Assembly (NCBI GenBank): GCA_963778025.1
Contig: CAVZTA010000011.1
Span: 62,001-126,000 of the forward strand
DNA: 64,000 nucleotides
Reading direction: 5' to 3'
DNA from: CAVZTA01 sp963778025
GTDB lineage: Bacteria; Chloroflexota; Limnocylindria; Limnocylindrales; CSP1-4
Shown piece after piece: positions 18,639-27,916 of the stretch. Every line of letters starts with the position of its first letter. Position 1 is the first letter of the stretch. The notes beneath the pieces are model-generated. The model saw nothing but the letters and a program-made list of their open reading frames with translations, was not told the DNA's origin and ran no database searches. Both the position numbers and the translations under genes were made by a program.

Positions 18639-19174
18639 CCCGTGGGGTGCGGCTCTCGCCGTTCGCTCGCGGCGCGTGGATCGCCGCGGGCTCGATGTGG
18701 GCCCTCCGCTCAGCGATGGTCTTCGCTCACCCGACGTACACGGACCCGGTGACGCCGTTCGACTGGTTCGCGGTGTGGGGGTTCAGCCTGGCATTCCTCT
18801 TGTCAGCCCTGGCGATCGCGGCCTCGCCAGCGTTGACCCCGACACGCGCCAGCCGACTCACCGCGCTGGTCGTCGCGGGCGCGGCCGTGGTCGCCGGGAT
18901 CGCGAACGCGCTCGAGGACGGCTTCGGCGTCGAGGCGATGTTCGCCGTGTTCGCGGTCAGTGCCCTCGTCGCCTTGTATGGACCATTCGTCGTCGCCGTG
19001 ACGCTCGCGATCGGAACGCACGCCCGGCTCGCAGGCTGGTGGGCGGGCGTCGGGCTCGGCTTCTTCACGTTCCCGATCGGCGGCAGCGTCATCGTGCTCG
19101 CGATGGCGCTCGTGCTGGCCGTGCGCGGCGACTGGCTCCTTGCGAGGCCTGCCGCGCGCGACGTCCTCGCCTAG
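18635..19174 (+). CDS. Hypothetical integral membrane protein
   Basis: Not assigned to a family. The 179 residues contain about five hydrophobic segments (around residues 15-30, 46-65, 75-95, 103-130 and 138-165), ending in a short cytoplasmic tail. ATG 18635 overlaps the preceding membrane-protein stop, so both are likely translated together under the PadR promoter. No catalytic motif is visible. Confidence 0.7.
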   Translation: MTRGVRLSPFARGAWIAAGSMWALRSAMVFAHPTYTDPVTPFDWFAVWGFSLAFLLSALAIAASPALTPTRASRLTALVVAGAAVVAGIANALEDGFGVEAMFAVFAVSALVALYGPFVVAVTLAIGTHARLAGWWAGVGLGFFTFPIGGSVIVLAMALVLAVRGDWLLARPAARDVLA

Positions 19175-19284
19175 GGGAACCCGCGCTTCGGACACCTCCC
19201 GACACAGCGCCATGAAGCGGTCGGTGAGACGATGCGACCGACCGCCGGCCCGTCGCCCCGGTCCAGAGACTGGAGGGGCGCGCG

Positions 19285-20641
19285 ATGTCGTCTTTGGAGC
19301 GCCCGGAGCTGCTCGATGAGGTCCAGGCGCTCATCCGCGAGCGCGAGCAACAGGGCATCCGCGGCCTCGCCGACAAGCTGGGTCCCGCGGACTGGGCCCA
19401 GATCGTCCCGCGCCTCGACGCGGACGAGGTCTCCATCCTCCTCGAGGGATTGCCCGACGAGGAGCTACCGGAACTGCTCGAGGAGCTCTCGCCCGAGGAA
19501 GCGGCTGCCCTGCTGCGCACGCTGACCCGGCCGCAGGCGGCGGTCCTGCTGGAGCGGATGGACCCGGACGACGCGGCGGACGTGGTCGAGGAGCTGCCCG
19601 ACGCCGAGGCCGAGGAGATCCTCGTGCGGATGCGTCCCGAAGAGGCGCAGGAGCTCCGCGAGCTTGCCGCGTACCCGCCCGACTCAGCGGGCGGCACGAT
19701 GACCCCGGCGTTCGTGGCGGTCCCCGCGACCGCCACCGCGCGCGAGGCGATCGCCGCCATCCAGCGACTCGTCGACACCGCCGAGACCGTGAACTACGTC
19801 TACGTCGTCGACGCCGACCGCCACCTGCTCGGCGTGCTGTCCCTGTACCGCCTGCTGCTCAGCGCGCCGACCACGCGGGTCCACGAGCTGATGGCGCCCA
19901 CGACGATCCGGGTCCGCGCCGACCGCCGACCGCGAGGACGCCGCCCGCCTCCTCACCGACCACAACCTGCTCGCCGTGCCGGTCGTGGACGACGCGGAGC
20001 GGCTCATCGGGATCATCACCGAGGACGACGTCGCCGACGTCCTCGAGGAAGAGGTCACCGAGGACATCGAGCGCCTCGGCGGATCGCAGCCCCTCGAGCG
20101 GCCGTACCGGCTGTCGAGCGTGCCGCTCCTCGTGCGCAAGCGGATCGGCTGGCTGCTCCTGCTGTTCGTCGCGGAGGCGTACACCGGCACCGTCCTCCGG
20201 ACGTTCCAGGACGAGCTCGAGGCGGCCGTCGCCTTGAGCTTCTTCATCCCGCTGCTCATCGGGACCGGCGGCAACATCGGCAGCCAGACGGTGACGCTCA
20301 TCGTCCGTGCGATGGCCATCGGCGAGGTCGGGTTGCGCGACGTCCTGTGGGTCATCTGGAAAGAGCTGCGGGTCGGGCTGATCCTGGGCGCGGTGATGGC
20401 CGTGGTGGCCTACGGCCGCGCGTGGCTGCTGGGCGTCGACTCCCGGGTCGGGATGACCGTCGCCATCACGATCCTCGCGATCTGCCTGTGGTCGGCGACG
20501 GTCGCGGCCGCGCTGCCGCTGGTGCTTCGTCGGCTGCGCATCGACCCCGCGGTCGTGTCCGCCCCGCTGATCACGACGCTCGTCGACGGGACCGGCCTGA
20601 TCATCTACTTCCAGATCGCGAAGCTCGTCCTCCGCGTCTGA
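19285..20641 (+). CDS. mgtE: Magnesium transporter MgtE (frameshifted)
   Basis: Mg2+-gated magnesium channel. The N-terminal superhelical MgtE_N domain carries acidic repeats (LPDEELPELLEELSPEEAA, MDPDDAADVVEELPDAEAE). Then come a CBS pair (NYVYVVDADRHLLGVL; AVPVVDDAERLIGIITEDD), and five membrane segments with the signature LLIGTGGNIGSQTVTLIVRA and DGTGLIIYFQIAK at the C-terminus. One extra C near 19922 separates the CBS domains into different frames; corrected length ~451. GGAGGGG precedes ATG 19285. Confidence 0.95.
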
Positions 20642-20654
20642 GCCCGGTCTCGGA

Positions 20655-21678
20655 CTAGAGCAACCCGCGCCTCCGGAAGAAGTAGAGGACGCCGCCCAGC
20701 GTCCCGACCATGACGGCCAGGATCAGCCAGAACTCGATCGCGCTGCCCGGCTGGCCCGGCAGCGGGACGTTCATCCCGAAGACACTGGCCAGGAGCGTGA
20801 GCGGCAGCAGCGCCACGCTGAACGCGGTGAGGACCCGGAGGCTCGCGTTCAGCTGGTGAGACAGGACGGACTCGTTCGAGTCCTCGAGCCCTTCGACGAC
20901 CTCCTTGTAATTCTCAAGCAGGTCCCAGATGCGCTCCGCGGCGTCGGTGATGTCGTCGAAGTAGATGTCCAGCTCTTCGTTGAGATACCGCTGCTTCGTC
21001 CGCTCGAGGTCGCGCAGCACCGCGCGCATCGGCCGCACGATCCGCCGGAAGTTGATGATCTCCTGCTTCGCGTTCGAGATGTCCCGGACGATCTCGGCGG
21101 AGCGGCCTTCGAAGATGTCGTCCTCGAGCCGGTCGAGCTTCTCGCCCATCCGCCGAAGCTGCGGGAACGACGCGTCGACCGCGGTGTCGACGATCTTGTA
21201 GAGCAGGTAGCCCGGGCCCTTCGAGAACACCGACTCCCGGAGCTCGTCATTGAGCCGGTAGCGCTCGAACATCGCCGCGATGGGCGGCAGCGGGCCGTCG
21301 GGCAGCGTGATGACGAAGTCGGGCCCGACGAACACATCGAGCTCGACCGTCAGCAGCCGGCCGGCGACCTTGTCGAAGACGCCGAAGTGCAGGACGAGGA
21401 ACAGGTAGTCGTCGTACGCATCCAGCTTGGGACGCTGGTTGCGGGACGCGACGTCCTCGATGGCCAGGGGATGGAAGCCGAACTCCCGCTCCAGCCACTC
21501 CCGGTCCGCCTCGCGCGGACGCTCGAGGTCGAGCCACCGGATCCCGGACGAATCGATGATGTCCGGGGTCGTGGGATCAGCGCTGGCAGCTCCCGTCCCG
21601 GAGCGCGCCGAACCCGCCCGCAGCGGCCGCAGCCGGGGACGGAGCAACGTCGGCACTTGGGGGGACTCCGGTGCGCAT
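20655..21678 (-). CDS. corA: CorA-family magnesium/cobalt transporter (N-terminus probably frameshifted)
   Basis: CorA pentameric divalent-cation channel. It shows an N-terminal cytoplasmic domain, a long helix (RLEDDIFEGRSAEIVRDISN), the selectivity signature SVFGMNVPLPG between two C-terminal membrane segments, and a basic tail. ATG 21678 is proposed because TACGAT lies 7 bases upstream; reading from it needs removal of one extra base near 21587, giving ~340 residues. Without that assumption an uninterrupted frame extends to 21701. The gene faces mgtE with only 13 bases between stops. Confidence 0.9.
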
Positions 21679-21685
21679 CGGCGGC

Positions 21686-21691
21686 ATCGTA
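21686..21691 (-). promoter_or_regulatory. -10 element TACGAT, leaderless promoter of corA
   Basis: On the minus strand TACGAT lies 7 bases before ATG 21678. It is the main argument for choosing that start over the longer open frame. Confidence 0.4.
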
Positions 21692-21837
21692 CTCCACGCA
21701 CTCGGCGCCGGACCTCCCACGGATGGCGTATCTACCCCAGGACCAGGGCGCTCCGGCGAACCCGGCGAACCCGGCGGAGGCGGTACGGCGTACCGTGTGC
21801 GAAGGCGTGCGGAACGGGACAGCCATCGGAGGTCGCC

Positions 21838-22702
21838 GTGCTGGGTCGGCTGCTCACGCGTCTCATGGATGCCCAATCGGGGTGGGCGCGGCCGTTCGGC
21901 GACTTCAACCACCGCTGGCTGTCGGCGCTGTTCCGGCCGATGCGCCCCGTCCAGGACCTGCTTCACGGGACGTGGCTGGGCCATCCGCTCCACGCCGCGG
22001 TCACGGATATCCCGATCGGCGTCCTGACCGCCTCGCTGCTGCTCGACATCCTGGGCCAGCCCACGGCGGCGGACATCGCGCTGGTCCTGGGCATCCTGGC
22101 GATGCTCGCCGCGGCCGCGACCGGGCTGGCCGACTACACCGACACCGACGGCTCGGCGCGGGTCCGAGCGACGGTCCATGGCTCCGGTGATGGTCGTCGC
22201 GCTCGTCGTGTACGTCGTGTCGATGCTGCTGCGCTGGGGCGGCTCCCACGGCGCAGCGCCCATCGCGCTCTCCGTCGTGGGGTATCTGCTCCTCACGCTC
22301 GGCGCGTTCGTCGGCGGCGACGTGGTCTATGCCCTGGGCAACATGGTCTCGCGGCACGCATTCCGTGGCGCCGGGACGAAGTGGATCCGCCTCGAGGTCG
22401 ACGGCGGCGTCGAGCCGGATGCTCTGCCCGAGGCGACCCCGACGAAGGCGAAGCTGGGCATCAACACCCTGGTGCTGGTCCGGGTCGGTTCGACGATCCA
22501 CGCCCTGCACGACACGTGCGCCCATGCGGGTGGCCCGCTGTCCGGTGGCACCGTGGTCGACGGGTGCATCGAGTGCCCGTGGCACGGGTCACGGTTCCGC
22601 CTCGACGACGGCCACCTGCGGCGAGGGCCGACGGTGTACGACCAGCCGGTGTACGAGGTGCGCCGCGGCGAGGCGGGCTGGGAGGCGCGTCGGGCCGGTT
22701 GA
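21838..22702 (+). CDS. DUF2231 membrane domain fused to a Rieske [2Fe-2S] domain (frameshifted)
   Basis: Predicted membrane-bound Rieske iron-sulfur protein of about 288 residues. The N-terminal DUF2231 domain has four hydrophobic segments beginning at HPLHAAVTDIPIGVLTA. The C-terminal Rieske domain holds the cluster ligands in DTCAHAGGPLSGG (C-x-H) and CIECPWHGSRFRL (C-x2-H). One extra G near 22172 ('TCCGGTG') splits the reading. GTG 21838 is chosen because GGAGG (21828-21832) precedes it by 5 bases. It probably transfers electrons near a quinone pool; the partner is unknown. Confidence 0.88.
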
Positions 22703-22792
22703 TCGTGCGGCGACCGCACCAGACCCCACCGGACCACCCCGGACCATCGTCCTCTTGCGCGCGGCGCCGTTCGCACCGCATCGTGCGCGCCG

Positions 22793-24433
22793 ATGTCGGG
22801 ACCCGTCACCCCCGGCGCAGGGCGCCTCTTCCTCCTGTCCTCGATCATCCCCGGGCTCGGCCACGCCGCCGCCGGACGGCGGCGATGGGCGGCGCTGTTC
22901 GCGGGGCCGATCGCGCTCGCGCTGCTCGTCGGCATCGCGGTCGCGCTGACGACCCCGTCCACCGTCCTCGCGGCCCGCCTGTTCGACCCCGCGGTCCTCG
23001 GCGGCCTGCTCGCGCTCCAGGCCGTGGTCCTCGGCTGGCGGCTCATCGCGGTCCTCGCCGTGGGGCGTGTCGCCGCGCTGACCACCACACCCACGACCGT
23101 GGTCGCGGTCATCCTCGCGTTCGCGATCGTCATCATCCCGCAGGGCTACGTCGGCTATCTCACGCTCGTCGCGCACGATGCGGCGACCGCGGTGTTCGAG
23201 CCGGCCGAGGCGGACGACGGCGAGGCGTGGGTCCCGCCGCCCGACGCGACGCCGCCGCCCGTGGCCGCTGACGACGACGACTTCGACCTGCTGCCGCGGA
23301 GCGTCGCGCCGCTGGTCACGCCGCCGCCGCCATCGACGTCGGCGGCCGCGCCGACCGTGCCGCGCGTCAACGTGCTCCTCATCGGCGTGGACTCCGGCGT
23401 CGGCCGCAACACCGCGCTCACCGACACGATGATCGTCGCGTCGCTCGACCCGGTCGGCAGGACCGTCTCACTGGTGTCGATCCCGCGCGACCTCGTCGAC
23501 GTGCCACTGCCCGACGGGCGCCTGTTCAAGCCGAAGCTCAACGGCCTCGCCTCGTACGTGCGCTGGCACCCCGGCAAGTTCCCGGGCGCGAAGAGCGGCC
23601 AGTCGGTGCTCGCGGCGGCCATCGGCCAGCTGCTGGGCATCCGGATCTCGAGCTGGGCGCAGGTCGACCTCGGGGGGTTCGTCCGGCTGGTCGACTCGGT
23701 GGGCGGCATCGACATCACCGTGCGCAAGGGGTTCTGCGACCCGCGCTACGACGAGTACGGCATCGATGGCTTCGGGATCTCTCCCGGCCGGTACCACATG
23801 AACGGCTTCCAGGCGCTCGCGTATGCGCGCGTGCGCAAGGCGGCGGGCGAGTCGGACTTCACGCGGGCCGCTCGTCAGCAGGAGGTCGCCGCGGCCCTCA
23901 AGGATCGCGTCGTCCGCGGTGGGCTCCTCGATGACCCGGCGGAGTTCTTCGCCTCGGTCGGGCAGACCGTGAAGACGAACGTGAAGCCCTCGCTCATCGC
24001 CGACTACATCGGCCTCGCGACCGAGATCGACCGGAAGGACGTGTACCGCGCGGTGATCACCTACCCGCTGATCCGCAGCGGATCGGATGTGCGCGGCTCG
24101 ATCCTGCTGCCCGACCGGAACGCGATCCGCAGGTTCGCCGATCGGATCTTCACCGATCCGGGCAAGCGCCCGAAGGGCTTCGACACGCTGCCCGCGGAGT
24201 CCGGCGGACCGAAGAAGCAGGTGTCCTCGTCATCCTCGTGTGGTGTCCAGGCGACGCCGCGCCCGACCGCGAAGCCGACGCCGAGGCCGACGAAGAAGCC
24301 GACCCCCAAGCCGACCGCCGGCGCGACGGCCACGCCGGCGCCGACCCCGGAGATCACGCCGGAGCCAACGCCCGCGACGACGCCGGAGCCCACGCCCACG
24401 CCCGCACCCACGCCGGAGCCGTCGCCGTCCTGA
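22793..24433 (+). CDS. LCP-family (LytR-CpsA-Psr) glycopolymer transferase-like protein
   Basis: LCP enzymes attach polyprenyl-linked glycopolymers to peptidoglycan outside the membrane. This 546-residue protein has several N-terminal membrane segments (residues ~10-130) and an acidic/Pro linker. The LCP catalytic domain runs from about residue 193 (VNVLLIGVDSG) through TDTMIVASLDP, VSLVSIPRDLVDVPL with conserved Arg, and GFQALAYARVRK. Residues ~485-546 are a low-complexity PTPxPTPxP tail (bases 24243-24430) typical of wall-spanning linkers. More N-terminal membrane segments than usual are present. Confidence 0.9.
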   Translation: MSGPVTPGAGRLFLLSSIIPGLGHAAAGRRRWAALFAGPIALALLVGIAVALTTPSTVLAARLFDPAVLGGLLALQAVVLGWRLIAVLAVGRVAALTTTPTTVVAVILAFAIVIIPQGYVGYLTLVAHDAATAVFEPAEADDGEAWVPPPDATPPPVAADDDDFDLLPRSVAPLVTPPPPSTSAAAPTVPRVNVLLIGVDSGVGRNTALTDTMIVASLDPVGRTVSLVSIPRDLVDVPLPDGRLFKPKLNGLASYVRWHPGKFPGAKSGQSVLAAAIGQLLGIRISSWAQVDLGGFVRLVDSVGGIDITVRKGFCDPRYDEYGIDGFGISPGRYHMNGFQALAYARVRKAAGESDFTRAARQQEVAAALKDRVVRGGLLDDPAEFFASVGQTVKTNVKPSLIADYIGLATEIDRKDVYRAVITYPLIRSGSDVRGSILLPDRNAIRRFADRIFTDPGKRPKGFDTLPAESGGPKKQVSSSSSCGVQATPRPTAKPTPRPTKKPTPKPTAGATATPAPTPEITPEPTPATTPEPTPTPAPTPEPSPS

Positions 24434-24458
24434 TCGCGGACCCTTCGCTCGGCCGGGG

Positions 24459-25877
24459 CTAGGTCCTGACCGACGCGAATGCGGCAAGCGCACGCTCACG
24501 CGCGGCGGCGTGGTCGACGATCGGGGCGGGATAGTCGATGCCGATGCGGCAGTGCGTCTGTGCCTGGAGCTCGGGCGACATCGTCCACGGCTCGTGGATA
24601 TGCGTCGTCGGCACCTCGTGGAGCTCCGGGAGCCAGGCGCGGACGAAGGTGCCGTCCGGGTCGGCGCGGCGCGCCTGGAGCACCGGGTTGAAGATCCGGA
24701 AGTACGGCTGCGGATCGGTGCCGGTCGAGGCGGTCCACTGCCAGCCGCCATCGTTCGAGGCGACGTCGCCGTCGACCAGGTGCTCCATGAAGTGCCGTTC
24801 GCCGATGCGCCAGTCGACGAGCAGGTCCTTGCTGAGGAACGAGGCCACGACCATCCGGGCGCGGTTCGGCATGAACCCCGTGGCGCGGAGCTGCCGCATC
24901 GCCGCATCCACGATCGGGTAGCCGGTCCGGCCGTCTTTCCAGGCCTCGACCGCCTGCTCGTCGTCACGCCAGGGCAGGCGCTCGAACTCGCGGCGGAAGG
25001 GACGCTCGAGGACGTCCGGGTGGTGCCACAGGACGTGCGCGTAGAAGTCGCGCCAGACCAGCTCCTGGGTGAAGATCCGTCGGCCCTCGCCGGCGCCGCT
25101 CGCGCGTTCCACGACCTCCAGGGGCGAGAGCAGGCCCCAGCGGAGGTCCTGCGAGAGACGGGACGTCGACCCGTCGATGAGCTGGTCTCGGGTCTGCGCG
25201 TAGTCCGCGATGCCGTCGTCGAGCCATCGCTGCAGGCGTCGCCGGGCGGCGGGCTCGCCGGGTTCGAGGAGGTAGCGGCGGTCGGCGGTCGGACCGTCGA
25301 CGCCGAGATCCTCGAGGGTCGGGAGGTCGGTCGTGGAGTGCTCGGCCGCGAGGCGGTCCGGCGTCGGGATGCGGGTCGGGGCGTCGATGACGGGCCGGCG
25401 CGGGCGTGCCTGCCACGCGCGGCGGTACGGCGAGTAGACGGTGAACGGCGCGCCGTCCTGGGTGCACAGGTCGTCGGGCTCGTGGATGTACAGGCCGCGC
25501 TTCGCGTGGATGTCGACGTTCGCATCCGCGAGGGCCCGCCCGACGGCCTGGTCGCGGCGACGGCCGTACGGCGAGGCGTCGCGGGTCATGTAGACGGCGT
25601 CGGCGCGGAGCTCGTGGGCGAGCCGCGGGAGGACCTCGGCGGGCCGGCCCCGGGCGAACCGGAGACGACCGCCGCGCTCGCGGATCGACGCGGCGAGGCT
25701 CGCCAGCGATCCGTGCATGAACCAGAGGCGGTTCGGGGCGGGCCATCGGCCGCGCAGGAGCGCGTCATCGAACACGAACAGCGGGATGACCTCGTCGGCC
25801 TCGGCGATGGCGGCGGTGAGCGCCGGATGATCGTGGAGGCGGAGGTCGCGGCGGAACCAGACGATCGCTCGGGTCAT
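24459..25877 (-). CDS. phr: Cryptochrome/deoxyribodipyrimidine photolyase
   Basis: Light-driven repair of cyclobutane pyrimidine dimers. It has 472 residues with the antenna (photolyase) domain starting AIVWFRRDLRLHDHPAL. In the FAD-binding domain WGLLSPLEVV, LVWRDFYAHVLWHHPD, AWKDGRTGYPIVDAAMRQL, NRARMVVASFLSKDLLVDWR and QWTASTGTDPQPYFRIFNP are the class I CPD photolyase blocks. ATG 25877 is preferred over the GTG six bases upstream. It diverges from the P-loop kinase gene. Confidence 0.95.
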   Translation of the reverse strand: MTRAIVWFRRDLRLHDHPALTAAIAEADEVIPLFVFDDALLRGRWPAPNRLWFMHGSLASLAASIRERGGRLRFARGRPAEVLPRLAHELRADAVYMTRDASPYGRRRDQAVGRALADANVDIHAKRGLYIHEPDDLCTQDGAPFTVYSPYRRAWQARPRRPVIDAPTRIPTPDRLAAEHSTTDLPTLEDLGVDGPTADRRYLLEPGEPAARRRLQRWLDDGIADYAQTRDQLIDGSTSRLSQDLRWGLLSPLEVVERASGAGEGRRIFTQELVWRDFYAHVLWHHPDVLERPFRREFERLPWRDDEQAVEAWKDGRTGYPIVDAAMRQLRATGFMPNRARMVVASFLSKDLLVDWRIGERHFMEHLVDGDVASNDGGWQWTASTGTDPQPYFRIFNPVLQARRADPDGTFVRAWLPELHEVPTTHIHEPWTMSPELQAQTHCRIGIDYPAPIVDHAAARERALAAFASVRT

Positions 25878-25930
25878 ACCCACCCTTCGGGCGCGGCGGA
25901 GTCACGGACGGGTCCGGCATCATCCGGGCG

Positions 25931-26500
25931 ATGCCTGCACCGCTCGTCGTCGAGGTCCCGGACCCGTCATTGATCGTGCTGGTCGGGGCGGCGGGGGCCG
26001 GCAAGTCCACCTTCGCCGAGCGCTGGTTCGAACCGGGCGAGATCCTGTCCTCGGACGCATTCCGCGCGCACATCGCCGGCGACGCGGCGAACCAGTCGGT
26101 CACGAAGACGGCCTTCGGGGTCCTCCACAAGGCGCTCGATCGGCGCCTCGCCCAAGCGCGGCTCACCGTGGTCGACGCGACCAACGTCGACGGCCAGGCA
26201 CGCCGGGCACTCACGCGACGCGCACAGGCGGCCGGCGTGCCGGCGATCGCCATCGTCCTCGCCCTGCCGTCGGGGATCGTCCTTGCGCGCAACGCGCTGC
26301 GGCCCGGCCGCATCGTGCCCCTCGACGTGGTCCGGGCTCAGCTCGACGTCCTGGAGCGAGGGCTGGCCCGCGACCGGTTCGCGAACGACGGGTTCACGCG
26401 GATCGAGCTGATCCTCGACGCGCCGACGCTGGACGGCCTGCGGATCGAGCGACGCCCGTCGCCGCCCCGTGTCAGCTCGCCGGCACCTCCCCCGCCCTGA
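25931..26500 (+). CDS. P-loop AAA-type kinase (polynucleotide-kinase-like)
   Basis: A 189-residue ATPase resembling the kinase domain of bacterial Pnkp/zeta-toxin-like proteins. The Walker A motif is LVGAAGAGKSTFAERWF; EILSSDAFRAHIAGD and LTVVDATNVDGQARRAL follow the pattern of nucleotide/polynucleotide kinases, and a lid Arg cluster is present in RNALRPGRIVP. It ends in a Pro-rich tail. It stands alone next to photolyase, so an RNA/DNA end-repair role is possible but unproven. CATCAT lies 7 bases before ATG 25931. Confidence 0.75.
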   Translation: MPAPLVVEVPDPSLIVLVGAAGAGKSTFAERWFEPGEILSSDAFRAHIAGDAANQSVTKTAFGVLHKALDRRLAQARLTVVDATNVDGQARRALTRRAQAAGVPAIAIVLALPSGIVLARNALRPGRIVPLDVVRAQLDVLERGLARDRFANDGFTRIELILDAPTLDGLRIERRPSPPRVSSPAPPPP

Positions 26501-26533
26501 CGACGCCGACGGCGTTCAGCGGCACGGCGTGGG

Positions 26534-26992
26534 TCATGGCTGGCGATCCCGTTCGGCGTACTCGATGTGCTCGAACGGCCAGTCGCGGGCGAGCCACGCG
26601 GCGACGGCGTCGTGCAGCGGGCGGTCCAGGTGCGCGTGGCTCGCGCGGACCCACGAGCGGACACTGGTCACGTCCGGTCGGTCGGCATCCGGGTAGATGT
26701 AGACGCAGCCGATGACGTCGTCGCCGTCGGGCTCGAGCACCGTGAAGGTGAAGCCGGTGCGCGCCTCGAAGTCCGCGGCATGGCCCTCGAGGTCGCGGCG
26801 GTTCTCCTCGAGCGACATGTCGTGCGGCCACGATCGGCCGGCGAACCCCGGCGTGGCTCGGATGTGGTCCATGCTCGAGGTCCACGCCGCGAAGTCACGC
26901 TCGTTGTGCTCCGGGCCGAGCGGCTCGAGACGGAACGCCGGCGTTCGGAGCTCGCGCGGCACCGCGAAGGTCGGCGGGACGAACGTGGTCAC
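26534..26992 (-). CDS. GNAT-family N-acetyltransferase-like protein
   Basis: A 152-residue protein with the N-terminal GNAT pattern RTPAFRLEPLGPEHNERDFAAW, the beta strands TGFTFTVLEPDGDDVIGCVYIYP, and a variant acetyl-CoA region SVRSWVRASHAHLDRPLHDA lacking the canonical Q/RxxGxG/A loop. It may therefore use a modified cofactor loop. Its start overlaps the stop of the EamA transporter gene (ATGA), forming a minus-strand operon with the SbcCD-like genes. Substrate unknown. Confidence 0.7.
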   Translation of the reverse strand: MTTFVPPTFAVPRELRTPAFRLEPLGPEHNERDFAAWTSSMDHIRATPGFAGRSWPHDMSLEENRRDLEGHAADFEARTGFTFTVLEPDGDDVIGCVYIYPDADRPDVTSVRSWVRASHAHLDRPLHDAVAAWLARDWPFEHIEYAERDRQP

Positions 26993-27916
26993 CCGGCGAC
27001 ACCCACGGCATCGGCCAGCTGCGGCCCGGCCGCGATGAGCACGATGGCGACCAGCGCGAGCACGATGCCGACGGCATGCGTGGCGGTCACGCGCTCGCGG
27101 AGGACGGTGGCGGCGAGGATGATCGTCGTGACAGGGTAGAGCGACGACACCACCGAGGCCACGGCGAGTGCGCCCAGCTGCGCCGCGACGATGAACCCGG
27201 CGTTGCCGACGAGGTCGAGCAATCCGACCGCGGCGACCGCGGGCACGAGCCGGACCGGGACACGGGCGGGGCGGCGAAGCGCGAGGACGACGAGCGCGAC
27301 CAGCGTGAGCTCGACCGCCTTGATGATCGTGAGCTGGCCGTAGAACCCGGTCTCGGACAGCTGGCCCGCGAGGACGTTGAACGCGCCGAGCCCGATGCCG
27401 CCGAGGATCCCGAAGCGCAGGCCGCTGTCGCCGCTCCCCGCCTCATCCGTGACGCGCGACACGAGGATGACCGCGACGAGCGCGCAGCCGATGCCGATCG
27501 CGACGGGCAGGCGCGGCAGGCCCTCCAGGACGATGCCGGCGAACACGGGGATCGTCGCGGCGAGGACGCCCGTGACGGGCGCGACGACGCTCATCCGCCC
27601 GACGGCAAGGCCGTGATAGAGGCACAGGATCCCGAGCGCGGCCGCGGCACCGGCGCCCGCGGCCCAGGCGATGTCGGGCAGCACCGGCACGGGCTCGCCG
27701 AGCACGCGGGACAGCAACGCCGTGACCAACAGGGGTGCGGCGAGGCTGACCAGGACGACCCCGAAGACCGGGCGCACGCCGCGACATGAGCCCGCCGCCG
27801 AAGTCGGCGGTGCCCCACCCGAGCGCCGAGAGCAGCCCGAACGCGACGCTGCCGCCCGCCGGACCCAGCAGGTCAGCCGTGGACGCCTGCCTCGACCGGC
27901 GAAGCCCGTGCGTCAT
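26989..27916 (-). CDS. EamA/DMT-superfamily transporter (frameshifted)
   Basis: Drug/metabolite transporter with ten predicted membrane segments in two EamA halves. It starts VAFGLLSALGWGTADFGGGLM and continues in another frame from FGVVLVSLAAPLLVTALL through LCLYHGLAVGRMSVVAPVTG to SLYPVTTIILAATVLRERVT. One extra C near 27776 causes the break; corrected length ~309 residues. The proposed ATG 27916 lies inside the 3' end of the YhaN-like gene (44-base overlap). Substrate unknown. Confidence 0.85.

Noticed and set aside
24243..24430. Tandem-repeat-like CCGACGCC-type sequence
   Set aside because: It is the coding sequence of the Pro/Thr-rich tail of the LCP protein, not a CRISPR array or an independent repeat.
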